The notes: generated from the sequence alone by a model not told the origin. Counted from the first letter of the stretch, positions 52,720 to 64,000 are shown. The stretch: 64,000 nucleotides of DNA from WHUA01 sp963711215 (GCA_963711215.1 CAVQDH010000002.1:1-64000), one strand, 5' to 3'. Program-made: numbers and translations.

Positions 52720-54966
52720 ATGGCGCGCGGACCGTGTTTGGCTACACTCTACCCGATGCCGCTTCCCCATACCACAACCGCCGTTGCGATCAATGGCGAA
52801 CCGCGCCGGGTTCAGGTCCTGCTTCCCCTGCCGCTGCCGGGCGCCTTCGACTACCGCGTGCCGCCGGAACTCGAAATCCAGCCCGGCGCCTTCGTTTCCG
52901 TGCCCTTCGGACGGCGGGAAGCCATCGGCGTGGTGTGGTCGGAAATCGCCTCGGGCGAGGTTCCGGACAGCCGGCTGAAGGACATTCAGGACAGGCTCGA
53001 GGCCGCGGCGCTGCCTGAATCGACCCGCCGATTCGTCGATTGGGTATCCCGCTACACCCTCTCGCCGCCGGGCTCGGTGCTGCGCATGGCGATGAGCGTC
53101 ACCGAGGCGCTGTTGCCGGAGAAGCCTCGCGCGGCCTATCGGATCGCGGACGGCCCGCCTGCCGATATCCGCCTGACACCGGCCCGCAAGCGCGTGCTCG
53201 CCGTGGCAGCCGACGGCTTTCCGAGGCCGGCGATCGAGCTCGCGCGCGAGGCGGGCGTCGGCGTCGGCGTGGTGACGGGGCTGGCCAAGGCGGGCGCGCT
53301 CGAACAGGTGGTGATGCGCGAGCCGCGCCCGGCAAGACCGGACCCGGCGGCTCCGTCCGTCGCGCTGACCGCCGAGCAGCAGGGCGTGGCGGATCGGCTG
53401 GTCCAGTCGATGGCGGAGGGCGGCTTCGCCGTCACGGTGCTCGATGGCGTGACCGGCGCCGGCAAAACGGAGGTCTATTTCGAAGCCATCGCCGAGGCGC
53501 TTCGCCAGGGACGGCAGGTGCTCGTCCTGCTGCCCGAGATCGCGCTCACGGCGCATTGGCTGCATCGCTTCGGCGAGCGGTTCCGGGCGGCGCCGCAGCA
53601 GTGGCATTCCGAGCTGACGCAAACGCAGCGCCGGCGCACCTGGCGTGCCGTGGCGGACGGCAGCGCTCAGGTCATCGTCGGCGCGCGGTCGGCGCTGTTC
53701 CTGCCCTATCGCGACCTCGGCCTGATCATCGTCGACGAGGAGCATGACGGCTCCTTCAAGCAGGAAGACGGCATCGCCTATCACGCCCGCGACATGGCGG
53801 TGGTCCGCGGCCATATCGAGGGGATCCCGGTGTTGTTGGTCTCGGCGACGCCGTCGCTGGAAACCGTGATGAATGTGGAAGAGGGGCGCTATCGTCTCGT
53901 CCATCTGCCGTCGCGGCATGGCGCGGCCGGGTTGCCGGAGGTCTCGGTCGTCGACCTCCGCCGCGAGGCGCCGCCGCGCCAGCGCTGGCTGTCGCCGCCG
54001 CTGCGCGAGGCCCTGCAGCAGACGCTCGCGGCCGGCGAGCAGGCGCTGCTGTTCCTGAACCGCCGGGGCTATGCGCCGCTCACCTTGTGCCGGACCTGCG
54101 GGCATCGCATGGAATGCCCGAACTGCACGGCCTGGCTGGTCGAGCACCGCCTCGCCCGGCGTCTGGAATGCCATCATTGCGGTCATGTCGTCGCCTACCC
54201 TGAGCATTGCCCGGAATGCGGCGCGGAGGACAGCCTGGCGGCCTGCGGGCCCGGCGTCGAGCGGCTGGCGGAGGAGGTGCATGCGCTGTTTCCGGACGCC
54301 CGCATGGCGAGCCTGACCAGCGACACGGTGCGCGGTCCCGCCGCGGTCGAGGATCTGATCTCCCGCATGCGCCGCCATGAGATCGATATCCTGATCGGCA
54401 CGCAGATCGTGGCGAAGGGGCATCATTTTCCGATGCTGACCCTGGTCGGCGTGATCGACGCCGATCTCGGCCTGACGGGCGGGGATCTGCGCGCGGCGGA
54501 GCGCACCTACCAGCTGCTGCATCAGGTTGCCGGGCGTGCCGGGCGCGATGCCAAGCCCGGACGCGTCCTGTTGCAGACGTATAATCCGGCGCATCCCGTG
54601 ATCACCGCGCTGGCGGAAGGTGCGCGCGATCGCTTCATCGCGGAGGAGGCGGCGCAACGCCGGGCCGGTGGCTGGCCGCCCTTCGGGCGGCTGGCGGCGC
54701 TGATCCTGAGCGGTCCCGACGAGGACGCGGTGGACGCCTTCGCGCGGCATCTGGCGCGAGCCGCGCCGCGCTACGATCAGGTTCGCGTGCTCGGTCCGGC
54801 GCCGGCGCCGTTGGCTCGCCTGCGGGGGCGTTACCGCCGCCGCTTCCTGCTCAAGACGCCGCGCGATGTCAGTATCCAACGGCTGCTCTTGGAGTGGCTG
54901 GCGAAGGTCCGGCCACCGAACGCCATCCGCATCCAAATCGACGTCGATCCGTACAGCTTTCTATAG
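52720..54966 (+). CDS. priA: Primosomal protein N' (replication restart helicase PriA)
   Basis: A 748-residue superfamily 2 helicase that reloads replisomes at stalled forks. N-terminal 3'-DNA-binding domain (RVQVLLPLPLPGAFDYRVP), Walker A DGVTGAGKTEVY, DEEH box IIVDEEHDGSFKQ, zinc-binding cysteines CRTCGHRMECPNC and CHHCGHVVAYPEHCPEC, and motif IGTQIVAKGHHFPMLT. A second start at 52756 (MPLPHTTT) would trim 12 residues of less typical sequence and is possible. Upstream of the atp operon, a known alphaproteobacterial order. Confidence 0.94.
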   Translation: MARGPCLATLYPMPLPHTTTAVAINGEPRRVQVLLPLPLPGAFDYRVPPELEIQPGAFVSVPFGRREAIGVVWSEIASGEVPDSRLKDIQDRLEAAALPESTRRFVDWVSRYTLSPPGSVLRMAMSVTEALLPEKPRAAYRIADGPPADIRLTPARKRVLAVAADGFPRPAIELAREAGVGVGVVTGLAKAGALEQVVMREPRPARPDPAAPSVALTAEQQGVADRLVQSMAEGGFAVTVLDGVTGAGKTEVYFEAIAEALRQGRQVLVLLPEIALTAHWLHRFGERFRAAPQQWHSELTQTQRRRTWRAVADGSAQVIVGARSALFLPYRDLGLIIVDEEHDGSFKQEDGIAYHARDMAVVRGHIEGIPVLLVSATPSLETVMNVEEGRYRLVHLPSRHGAAGLPEVSVVDLRREAPPRQRWLSPPLREALQQTLAAGEQALLFLNRRGYAPLTLCRTCGHRMECPNCTAWLVEHRLARRLECHHCGHVVAYPEHCPECGAEDSLAACGPGVERLAEEVHALFPDARMASLTSDTVRGPAAVEDLISRMRRHEIDILIGTQIVAKGHHFPMLTLVGVIDADLGLTGGDLRAAERTYQLLHQVAGRAGRDAKPGRVLLQTYNPAHPVITALAEGARDRFIAEEAAQRRAGGWPPFGRLAALILSGPDEDAVDAFARHLARAAPRYDQVRVLGPAPAPLARLRGRYRRRFLLKTPRDVSIQRLLLEWLAKVRPPNAIRIQIDVDPYSFL

Positions 54967-55001
54967 GAGTTTCCAAGGCTTCGATATATGGGCTACACGG
55001 C

Positions 55002-55030
55002 TTGCACCTCATATATCCATGTGCTACACA
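55002..55030 (+). promoter_or_regulatory. Candidate promoter of the atpHAGDC operon
   Basis: TTGCAC at 55002-55007 and TGCTACACA (55022-55030), an extended -10, with a 17-base spacer to TACACA. GCTACA resembles the Caulobacter-type -10 (GCTANAWC). A similar arrangement with GCTACAC occurs 31 bases upstream (54992). Spacing to the atpH start is about 100 bases. The rest of the 167-bp gap shows nothing else. Confidence 0.35.
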
Positions 55031-55133
55031 CCGCTCGCTTTCGGGATCGACGAATGCATTCCGAGGCGCAGGGGAGTATTAAGGGGGCCGCTTCTCGCGG
55101 CGCGTCCGGAGAAAATTCTGGAGTAATCCCAGA

Positions 55134-55690
55134 TTGGCATCGAAAGCAGGCGATACGGGAGTTGCCGCTCGCTACGCGTTAGCTTTGTTTGAGCTGGCGG
55201 ACGAGCAACGAAAGCTGGATCAGGTCGCGGGCGACCTGAAATCCGTCAGCGCGCTGCTGCGCGAGAGCGCTGATCTACGCCGGCTCGTCAGCAATCCCGT
55301 GGTCAGCCGCGCCGACTCCGGCCGTGCGATGGCCGCGCTGCTCGACCGCATCGGCGCCGACGAGCTGACGCGGAAATTCATCGGCCTGGTCTCGGCCAAT
55401 CGCCGCCTGTTCGTGCTTCCCGGCATCATCAAGGCTTATCTCGCGGAATTGGCCGAGCGGCGTGGGGAAGTCACCGCCGAAGTCGTCGCCGCGCACAAAC
55501 TCAGCGACGGTCAGAGCAAGGCGCTGGAAGCGGCGCTGCAGTCGGCCCTCGGCGGCAAGGTGGCTTTGTCGCTTGCCATCGACCCGAGCTTGATCGGTGG
55601 TCTGGTTGTCAAAGTCGGCAGCCGGATGGTCGATTCCTCCCTCAAAACACAACTTCAGAAGATGAAACTCGCGATGAAAGGGGCCGCCTG

Positions 55691-55691
<1 letters not shown>
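55134..55691 (+). CDS. atpH: ATP synthase F1 delta subunit
   Basis: F1 delta (OSCP-like) subunit that joins the F1 head to the peripheral stalk, 185 residues. Typical start GVAARYALALFELADEQ, middle LTRKFIGLVSANRRL, and C-terminal LIGGLVVKVGSRMVDSSLKTQL. It starts at a TTG with GGAG about 10 bases upstream, since no ATG fits the conserved N terminus. Its TGA overlaps the atpA ATG by one base. Confidence 0.93.
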
Positions 55692-57220
<1,529 letters not shown>

Positions 57221-57248
57221 ACGCCGGGAGAGTATGGGCCGCTGATCG

Positions 57249-58127
57249 ATGCCTAGCCTGAAAGACCTGAGAAGCCGGATTTCGAGCGTCAAGTCGACGC
57301 GGCGGATTACGTCGGCAATGAAGATGGTCGCGGCGGCGAAGCTGCGCCGCGCTCAGGAGTTGGCGCTGGCGGCGCGGCCCTATTCGGAACGGATGGAGCG
57401 CATGCTGTCCTCGCTCGCCGGCGCGTCCGCCGGCGCGGGTGCGGTGCCGCTGATGGCGGGTACGGGAAAGGACGATACGCATCTGCTCGTCTTCGTGTCG
57501 ACCGACCGCGGCCTCTGCGGCGGCTTCAACATCAACCTGATGCGGCAGGTCCGCCGGATGGTCCGCGACCTGCAGGATCAGGGCAAGCAGGTGAAGATCT
57601 TCTGTATCGGCCGCAAGGGCGCTGCCCTGGTCCGCCGTGAATACCCCGCGGCGCTGGTCGGCCAGGTCGAGGATATCGCGCGGCCGGTGCCGAGCTACGA
57701 CAAGGCCGTCGAGATCGCGCGCCGGCTCATGGAGATGTACGACGGGGGGCAGTTCGATGTCTGCACCGTCATCTACAACAAGTTCATCTCGGCGCTGACC
57801 CAGACCGTGACGCCGCAGCAGATCATTCCCTTTGCCCCGCCGGCGAAGGAGGCGAACGACGGCGCGGAGCCGACGGCCTACGAGTACGAGCCGTCGGAAG
57901 AGGACATCCTCAACGAGCTGTTGCCGCGCAACCTCTCGGTTCAGCTCTACCGCGCCTTTCTCGAGTCCTTCGCGTCGGAGCAGGGTGCGCGGATGACCGC
58001 AATGGACAACGCGACGCGCAATGCCGGCGACATGATCAGCCAGCTTACGATGAACTACAACCGAACCCGCCAGGCCTTCATCACGAAGGAACTGATCGAA
58101 ATCATCTCGGGCGCGGAAGCGCTGTGA
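57249..58127 (+). CDS. atpG: ATP synthase F1 gamma subunit
   Basis: Central shaft subunit of F1, 292 residues. N-terminal coiled-coil helix with SLKDLRSRISSVKSTRRIT and AMKMVAAAKLRRAQE, STDRGLCGGFNINL in the Rossmann part, and C-terminal NATRNAGDMISQLTMNYNRTRQ. Intact and typical. Confidence 0.96.
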   Translation: MPSLKDLRSRISSVKSTRRITSAMKMVAAAKLRRAQELALAARPYSERMERMLSSLAGASAGAGAVPLMAGTGKDDTHLLVFVSTDRGLCGGFNINLMRQVRRMVRDLQDQGKQVKIFCIGRKGAALVRREYPAALVGQVEDIARPVPSYDKAVEIARRLMEMYDGGQFDVCTVIYNKFISALTQTVTPQQIIPFAPPAKEANDGAEPTAYEYEPSEEDILNELLPRNLSVQLYRAFLESFASEQGARMTAMDNATRNAGDMISQLTMNYNRTRQAFITKELIEIISGAEAL

Positions 58128-58154
58128 TGCGGGCAAAGCCATAGGAGTGGATAG

Positions 58155-59577
58155 ATGGCGAAGAATGCGACCGGTCGGGTAACACAGGTCACGGGCGCCG
58201 TCGTCGACGTGCATTTCGACGGCGAGCTGCCCCAGATCCTCAACGCGCTGCACCTCAAGAACCAGGATCGGACCCTGGTGCTCGAGGTCGCACAGCATCT
58301 CGGCGAGAGCACGGTGCGCTGCATTGCGATGGACACCACCGACGGCTTGGTGCGCGGCCGCGAGGTCGAGGATACGGGCGCGCCGATTTCGGTGCCGGTC
58401 GGTCCCGAGACGCTTGGCCGCATCATCAACGTCATCGGCGAGCCGATCGACGACCGCGGCCCGGTCAACGCCAAGAAGACCGCGCCGATCCACCGCCCGG
58501 CGCCGGAATTCGTCGAGCAGTCGACGGAGACGGAGCAGCTCGTCACCGGCATCAAGGTCATCGACCTGCTCACCCCCTACGCGCGCGGCGGCAAGATCGG
58601 CCTGTTCGGCGGCGCAGGCGTCGGCAAGACCGTGCTGATCATGGAGCTGATCAACAACGTCGCCAAGGCGCATGGCGGCTACTCGGTGTTCGCCGGTGTC
58701 GGCGAGCGCACGCGTGAAGGCAACGACCTCTATCACGAGATGATGGAATCCGGCGTCATCAACGTGGATGGCGATTCCAAAGCGGCGCTGGTCTATGGCC
58801 AGATGAACGAGCCGCCGGGGGCGCGCGCGCGCGTCGGCCTGACCGGTCTGACGGTCGCCGAATATTTCCGCGACGAGGAAGGACAGGACGTGCTGTTCTT
58901 CGTCGACAATATCTTCCGGTTCACGCAGGCCGGCTCGGAAGTGTCCGCGCTGCTCGGCCGTATTCCGTCCGCGGTCGGTTACCAGCCGACGCTCGGCACG
59001 GACATGGGCAACCTGCAGGAACGCATCACGACGACGACCAAGGGCTCGATCACCTCGGTGCAGGCGATCTACGTGCCGGCCGACGACTTGACCGACCCGG
59101 CGCCGGCGACGGCCTTCTCGCATCTCGACGCGACGACGGTGCTGTCGCGGCAGATCGCGGAGCTCGGCATCTATCCGGCGGTGGACCCGCTGGACTCGAC
59201 CAGCCGAATTCTCGATCCGCGCATCGTCGGCGACGAGCATTACCGTACCGCGCGCGACGTGCAGCGCGTGCTGCAGACCTACAAGTCGCTGCAGGAGATC
59301 ATCGCCATTCTCGGCATGGACGAGCTTTCGGAAGACGACAAGCTGATCGGTGGCGCGTGCGCGCAAAATCCAGCGCTTCCTCTCGCAGCCCTTCCACGTC
59401 GCCGAGGTCTTTACCGGATCGCCGGGCAAGCTGGTCGACCTGCAGGACACGATCAAAGGGTTCCGCGCGATCGTCGACGGCGAGTACGACGACCTGCCCG
59501 AGCAGGCCTTCTACATGGTCGGCCCGATCAGCGAAGCGGTCGAACGCGCCAAGCGGCTTGCAGCAGAGGCGGCGTAA
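58155..59577 (+). CDS. atpD: ATP synthase F1 beta subunit, with one frame break
   Basis: Catalytic subunit of F1, about 473 residues when repaired. Walker A GGAGVGKT at residues 152-159, GVGERTREGNDLYHEM with the catalytic Glu, FFVDNIFRFTQAGSEVSALL, and the DELSEDDKL segment. Near 59350 one extra G breaks the frame just before VARARKIQRFLSQPFHVAEVF; the C-terminal domain follows intact to KRLAAEAA. As the beta subunit is normally indispensable, a sequence error is likely. Confidence 0.94.
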
Positions 59578-59595
59578 GCGCGGGGAAATCGTCCA

Positions 59596-60012
59596 ATGGC
59601 CGACAAGGTTAACTTCGAGCTGGTTTCACCGCAGCGCCTGCTGCTGTCCGAAGCGGTCGACATGGTCGTCGTGCCGGGCGCGGAAGGCGACTTCGGCGTG
59701 CTGGCCGAGCATGCGCCGCTGATCTCCACCGTCCGGCCGGGGACGATCACGGTCTATCAGAACAATGCCGTGTCCGAACGCATCTTCGTCGCTGGCGGGT
59801 TCGCCGAAGTTACGGCTGAGCGCTGCACGGTCCTGGCGGAAGAGGCCGAGCTAATCGGCGACATCGACCGCGCGGCCGTGGAAAGCGAACTCCACGTGTT
59901 GCGTGAAGATCTCGGCGCTGCGCGCTCGGACGAAGAACGACAGCTGGTCGAATTCAAGATCGCCGTCGCCGAGGCCAAGATCGAGGCGGTCGAGGACGTG
60001 ATCTACCAGTAA
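59596..60012 (+). CDS. atpC: ATP synthase F1 epsilon subunit
   Basis: Epsilon subunit of F1, a regulator of ATP hydrolysis, 138 residues. Beta-barrel start VNFELVSPQRLLLSEAVDMV, PGAEGDFGVLAEHAPLISTVRPG, GGFAEVTAERCTVLAEEAE, and a C-terminal helix pair. Last gene of the operon; a weak GC hairpin (GCGGC-GTTT-GCCGC, 60034-60047) follows before the convergent SprA-family gene. Confidence 0.95.
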   Translation: MADKVNFELVSPQRLLLSEAVDMVVVPGAEGDFGVLAEHAPLISTVRPGTITVYQNNAVSERIFVAGGFAEVTAERCTVLAEEAELIGDIDRAAVESELHVLREDLGAARSDEERQLVEFKIAVAEAKIEAVEDVIYQ

Positions 60013-60072
60013 AGGCTGACAGGCCGTCGGCTTGCGGCGTTTGCCGCGGTAATTCGAGATTTTCTCCGAAGA

Positions 60073-60864
60073 CTAAGCGACGAGATTGAACAGCGTGCCT
60101 GGGCTGAGCGCCGTATCGCGGCTCGCGCTCCCGCGCACGGCGGGACTGGCGCTGACGCTGCCGGCAGGACCGGCGCCATGTGTCCCCGAATTCGCGCCCG
60201 AGCCGGGGCCGGCCTTACCGCCGGCTTCCTTCGACTTTTCGAGCTCTTTCTCCTGATTTTGCTGTTTCTCCTCGCGCGCCTTCTGGATCTCGGCCGCGGC
60301 CTCGGCGGCCACCTGGCGGTCCTGGGCCGACGGATCGGATGGCGCTAGCGCGGCGCGGATCACCGTCTCCAGCTTGCTGATCGTCGCGTCCGGATTGTTC
60401 GGCACCGGGCTCGTGTCGATCGGCACTTCGCCGCCGATCGCATAGGACTGGCCGTCCGGACCCTTCACGGTCGTGAAGCTCAGCTGGCCGGCGTAGGAGC
60501 CGCCCGCGAGCTTGTGCGCGGCCTCATGCGCGCGCACCGCGTGGTCGCGCTCCTGCAGCGCCTGGACCTTCTTCTTTTCCTCGTCTGTCAGATCTCCCGG
60601 CTGGCGGCCGCCGGCTGAGGAGGGCGGGTCGCCGGTCTTGGCTTTCGCGCCGGACGGGTCCTGCTGTGCCGCGATCTGCGTCTCGCCGGCAAGCGGCGGC
60701 GTCGGGACCGCGGTAGCGAGGTCCGCAGGCTTCGCAGCGGCGTCATTGCGTTCCGGCTTTCGCGGCTCGGGCACGGCCGCAGGCTCCGGGCTCCTCTGTG
60801 TGGCCCCCGGAAGGGATCGTCCCGCGAAGGGGACGAGGCCGATTGTGGTCACCTGATCGGTCAT
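60073..60864 (-). CDS. SprA-related putative metalloprotease (HEAAH motif)
   Basis: A 263-residue protein with Pro/Ala-rich disordered flanks around a central domain bearing VRAHEAAHKLAGGSYAG and VKGPDGQSYAIGGEVPID. That pair is the signature of the SprA-related/CJM1_0395 family, called putative zinc metalloproteases because of HExxH. A charged helix (EIQKAREEKQQNQEKELEKSK) and a Gly/Ala-rich tail end it. No signal peptide. Activity unproven. Confidence 0.72.
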   Translation of the reverse strand: MTDQVTTIGLVPFAGRSLPGATQRSPEPAAVPEPRKPERNDAAAKPADLATAVPTPPLAGETQIAAQQDPSGAKAKTGDPPSSAGGRQPGDLTDEEKKKVQALQERDHAVRAHEAAHKLAGGSYAGQLSFTTVKGPDGQSYAIGGEVPIDTSPVPNNPDATISKLETVIRAALAPSDPSAQDRQVAAEAAAEIQKAREEKQQNQEKELEKSKEAGGKAGPGSGANSGTHGAGPAGSVSASPAVRGSASRDTALSPGTLFNLVA

Positions 60865-61001
60865 GCGTCGATTTCTCGCGCGGCCGCGTCGATCGGGGTT
60901 TCCGGCCTGCCGATCCTCATGCGGTCCGCGCGGCCGGTTATACCATGTGACTTAGGGCAAGATCGTTAACAAGCGATGGACGTGGACCCCCGCATGGGGG
61001 C

Positions 61002-61500
61002 TCACCCGCCGGCGCCGGGAGAGGCGAAGTTCCTGAATTCCATCACGATCCGGCGATAGATATCGCGCTTGAAGTCGACGACCAGGTCGCTCAGCTCCGA
61101 GATGTCCGCCCAGCGCCAGTCCTCGAATTCCGCCTTGTGGGTGTTCAGGTCGATGTCCCGGTCATCGCCCGATGAAGCGAAAGGCGAACCAGCGCTGCGT
61201 CTGGCCGCGAAACCGGCCCTGCCATATCTGTCGGGAAAGCTCGACCGGCAGGTCGTAGCTCAGCCATTCGCTGCTGGCCGCAAGCAGTTCCGCCTTGTCC
61301 GTTCCCACTTCCTCATGCAGCTCCCGCCGCGCCGCCTGTTCGGCGGACTCGCCGTCGTCGATACCGCCCTGTGGCATCTGCCAGTGGTCGCCGTCGACAT
61401 CGATGCGCTTGCCCACGAATACTTTGCCCGCGGCATTGAAGAGCATGATTCCGACGCAAGGCCGATAGGGACGTGGGTCTTCCGGAGGCACCGGTGTCAT
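61002..61500 (-). CDS. rppH: RNA pyrophosphohydrolase RppH, with one frame break
   Basis: Nudix hydrolase that removes pyrophosphate from the 5' ends of mRNAs, starting decay. About 165 residues when repaired. Start MTPVPPEDPRPYRPCVGIML, Nudix box GGIDDGESAEQAARRELHEEVG, and WLSYDLPVELSRQIWQGRFRGQTQRWFAFRF. One extra G in the GGG run near 61160 breaks the frame; the continuation DDRDIDLNTHKAEFEDWRW and VVDFKRDIYRRIVMEF is typical RppH and ends at 61002. Its ATG overlaps the yibQ stop (ATGA). Confidence 0.9.
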
Positions 61501-62628
61501 TGCGCCTGCTGCTGCGCCGCGGGAAGCGCGGAAACCGGCGCGAGCGCGAATCCTTTCCCCTTGAGCGAAGCGGTCCATGCCTTGAGACGATTGATGGTCA
61601 CGGGGAAGGGCCGTCCGACCGCAACGACGGCGCCGCGCTCCCGCGCCCGTTTTTCCAGCTGCGCCAGCTGCGCGTCGATCTGGCCGGCCGCGAGCTCCCG
61701 ATCGATCAGGGAATCGCTGACCGCCACGGCAAGGTTCATCTGCTTGGCGAGATCGGACGCGTGTCCCAGCGGATTTTCTCGGGTGTCGACCAGCATAAGG
61801 CCGCGCGTCTTGAGCTCCGAAAGGATCGGGCTAAGCGCCCGCGGCTTCGTGACCAGCCCTGAGCCCATATAGATTGAGACGCCGACATACCCCGTGGCCC
61901 GACTCAGAATCCAACCGAGGCGCCGGAGATTCTGGTCGATCGGCACGTTGGTCAGAAGCGTGTTCGGCCCCGGGATCGCTGCGCGGGTAGTCGATCGGCT
62001 CCATCGGCAGGTCGATCAGGACCTCATGTCCGCGCGCCCGGCTCTTGTCGACCCACTCGTCAAGATTTTTGGTGAACGGTGCAAAGGACAACGTGATCGC
62101 GCCCGGCAGCAACTCGATCGCGCTCTTGGTGGCGTTCTCCGAGACGCCGAGGCCGGTAACGATGATCGCGATGCGCGGCCGTGTATCGATACTGTTGAAG
62201 GGACGGGCATAGACGCGCCATGGCAAGCGGCCGTCCTTGCCGATGATCGGCAGCGGGCCGAGGTCGCTCTTTTCGATAAGCAACGGGTCGGGGCTTGGAT
62301 GCATCCCGGCCGCCGCGACCTTCGTCTCGGCGGCACCGGGCTGCGCCTTCGGCTCGTTCCCAGCGCTTGCATTGCCGTCGCTGGTCGGCGCGTCGGAGTC
62401 GACCGTTGCGCCGTTGCTTGGGATCGGCTCGATATCGCGGAAGCTGTTGAGCGACATCGTCACTTGCGGCGATGTGACGCCCGCCGGCCCGGCGTGGCCG
62501 CCGGTCAGGAATAGCCATGCAGCCCCGCCGCCGAAGGACGTCAACGTGATGGCCCAGGCGGCGACCAGCAGGGTCGTCATCATGCCCCCGCCGCCGCTAT
62601 CGGCGCCGGGGGCCGCCTCGGGCGTCAC
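61497..62628 (-). CDS. Divergent polysaccharide deacetylase (YibQ/DUF610), with one frame break
   Basis: About 377 residues when repaired: an N-terminal membrane anchor (TTLLVAAWAITLTSFGGGAAWLFL), a Pro/Ala/Ser-rich periplasmic linker, and a divergent polysaccharide deacetylase domain with PRIAIIVTGLGVSENATKSAI, GAITLSFAPF, EVLIDLPMEPIDYP and, after the break, GYVGVSIYMGSGLVTKP. The break is in a run of four C (+ strand) at 61968-61971. GTG at 62628 is used; the frame continues upstream to a possible CTG at 62676 (KLPFFRSRDDE), so the real start may be there. Between ctpA and rppH, as in other alphaproteobacteria. Confidence 0.82.
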
Positions 62629-62688
62629 GTCCTGCGCGACTTCGTCATCGCGCGATCTGAAAAATGGAAGTTTCAGGGCCCTTGTTTC

Positions 62689-64000
62689 CTAATTCACCAT
62701 CCTGCCCCGGAAGAGGGAGATGCCGTGCAGCAGGTCCAATGCGCGGGCGAGCTGATAGTCCTGGGGCTCGGCGGCTTTCTTGGTGGCGTCATCGGCCACC
62801 GGGGCGCCTTCCTTGCCTTCGTTCTTCGCGCCCGCATCCGGCTTCTTCGGCTCTGCCTTGACGCCGTCCTTGTCCGACTTGTCCGGCGCGGTTCCCGTCT
62901 TCGGCTTGGCGGCGTTTTCGTCTTCCGGATTCGGCAGCGCGCCGCGTAGGTCACGCTCGGAACGCATTGGTTCCGCCGACGCGATCGGCTCGATCTTCGC
63001 TTGCGGCACGAGGATGTCCGGGTCGATGCCCTTGGCCTGGATGGAATGGCCGCTCGGCGTGTAATAACGCTGTGTCGTCAGCTTGATGGCGCCCGCGCGG
63101 CCGAGCGGAATGATGGTTTGCACCGAGCCTTTCCCGAAGGTCCGGGTGCCGAGCAGGATGGCGCGCCGGTGATCCTTCAGCGCACCGGCAACGATCTCGG
63201 AGGCCGACGCGGAACCGCCATTGATCAGCACCACCAACGGCTTGCCGTCAATCAGGTCGCCGGCTGTGGCGTAGAAGCGCTGCCCGGTATCCTCCTTCCG
63301 GCCGCGCGTCGATACGATCTCGCCTTGCTCGAGGAAGCCGTCCGCGACGGACACCGCCTGGTCGAGCAAGCCGCCCGGATTGTTGCGCAGGTCGAGGATG
63401 TAGCCGATCACGTTGTCGCCGATTTCCTTCTTCAATCGCTCGACAGCGCGCTTCAGCCCCTTGTCGGTCTGTTCGCTGAAGCTGGTGATGCGGATGTAAC
63501 CGATCTTGCCTTCGGCATGGGATCGCACGGATTGGATTTGGATCCGGTCGCGGGTGAGCGTCACATCGAAGGCGGCCTGATTGCCGCGCTGAATGGTCAG
63601 CACGATGTTCGTCTTCACCGGCCCGCGCATCTTTTCAACGGCCTCGCTCAGGCTCAGTCCCTGAACCGGCTCCTTGTTGAGATACGTGATCAGGTCACCG
63701 GCCTGGAGGCCCGCATGGGCGGCCGGGGTGTCGTCGATCGGAGAAACGACCTTCACATAGCCCTTCTCCATCGTCACTTCGATCCCGAGACCACCGAACT
63801 CGCCTTTGGTCTGGACCTGCATGTCGCGGAATTTCCGCTTGTTGAGGTAGGTCGAATGCGGATCGAGGTGCGACAACATGCCCTCGATCGCCGCTTCGAT
63901 GAGCTCCTCGTCGGAAACTTTTTCGACGTAATCGCTGCGAACCCGTTCGAATACATCGCCGAACAGCTCAAGCATGCGATAGGTATCAGCCTTGTTATCA
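62689..64000 (-). CDS. ctpA: C-terminal processing protease CtpA (S41), 5' end outside window
   Basis: At least 437 residues of a periplasmic tail-specific protease; the N terminus lies beyond the window, and the frame is open to the last base. Visible: SHLDPHSTYLNKRKFRDMQ, PDZ domain (VVSPIDDTPAAHAGLQAGDLI), catalytic Ser in NGGSASASEIVAGAL and Lys in LGTRTFGKGSVQTI, then a Lys/Ala/Asp-rich linker and C-terminal QLARALDLLHGISLF. The Lys/Ser pair marks the serine-lysine dyad. Followed by yibQ and rppH. Confidence 0.93.
   Translation of the reverse strand, partial: DNKADTYRMLELFGDVFERVRSDYVEKVSDEELIEAAIEGMLSHLDPHSTYLNKRKFRDMQVQTKGEFGGLGIEVTMEKGYVKVVSPIDDTPAAHAGLQAGDLITYLNKEPVQGLSLSEAVEKMRGPVKTNIVLTIQRGNQAAFDVTLTRDRIQIQSVRSHAEGKIGYIRITSFSEQTDKGLKRAVERLKKEIGDNVIGYILDLRNNPGGLLDQAVSVADGFLEQGEIVSTRGRKEDTGQRFYATAGDLIDGKPLVVLINGGSASASEIVAGALKDHRRAILLGTRTFGKGSVQTIIPLGRAGAIKLTTQRYYTPSGHSIQAKGIDPDILVPQAKIEPIASAEPMRSERDLRGALPNPEDENAAKPKTGTAPDKSDKDGVKAEPKKPDAGAKNEGKEGAPVADDATKKAAEPQDYQLARALDLLHGISLFRGRMVN

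Overview
The window is a continuous piece of a GC-rich alphaproteobacterial chromosome, most likely from a Rhodospirillales-like lineage. The evidence is gene order: dapF-mtaB-ftsY near yciB, ffh-rpsP-rimM-trmD-rplS running into leuCD-leuB-asd, sdhCDAB, mdh-sucCD-sucAB-lpd, xerC-DUF484-fsa divergent from priA beside atpHAGDC, and ctpA-yibQ-rppH. I see no insertion sequence, prophage, CRISPR array, rRNA or tRNA.

Layout. 0-3 kb: a cut gene, then a sugar-acid pair (IlvD/Edd dehydratase and SMP-30 lactonase). 3-7 kb: methyltransferase and two glycosyltransferases of a surface or lipid glycan type. 7-12.5 kb: pgk coupled to a periplasmic PQQ sugar dehydrogenase, a Nudix hydrolase, yciB, a JmjC/cupin oxygenase and two small proteins. 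12.5-19.5 kb: protein targeting and translation genes. 19.5-27.4 kb: leucine biosynthesis with three leuC genes and one leuD, then asd. 27.5-29.4 kb: pdxY and a CitE-like CoA lyase. 29.4-30.76 kb: a 1.4 kb stretch with no credible protein gene; it holds a promoter, a strongly folded candidate RNA and a DnaA-box cluster. 30.8-34.2 kb: succinate dehydrogenase. 34.2-38.7 kb: small regulatory or accessory genes and zapE. 38.8-48.6 kb: TCA cycle genes. 48.6-54.9 kb: membrane proteins, xerC, fsa and priA. 55-60 kb: F1 ATP synthase. 60-64 kb: SprA-family protein, RppH, YibQ and the cut CtpA protease.

Functionally, the window joins central energy metabolism (TCA cycle, complex II, F1 ATP synthase) with branched-chain and aspartate-family amino-acid synthesis and core translation and targeting functions. 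The best candidates for something undescribed are the structured RNA with its own promoter at about 29.53-29.81 kb and the adjacent DnaA-box cluster at about 30.39-30.50 kb.

Sequence-quality caution: ten genes (the GT39-like glycosyltransferase, pgk, PQQ dehydrogenase, dapF, ffh, asd, sdhB, atpD, rppH, yibQ) carry thirteen small reading-frame breaks, many in or beside short G/C runs. Because most of these genes are normally indispensable and the rest of each protein is intact, I treat the breaks as probable sequence errors and give full-length coordinates across them.
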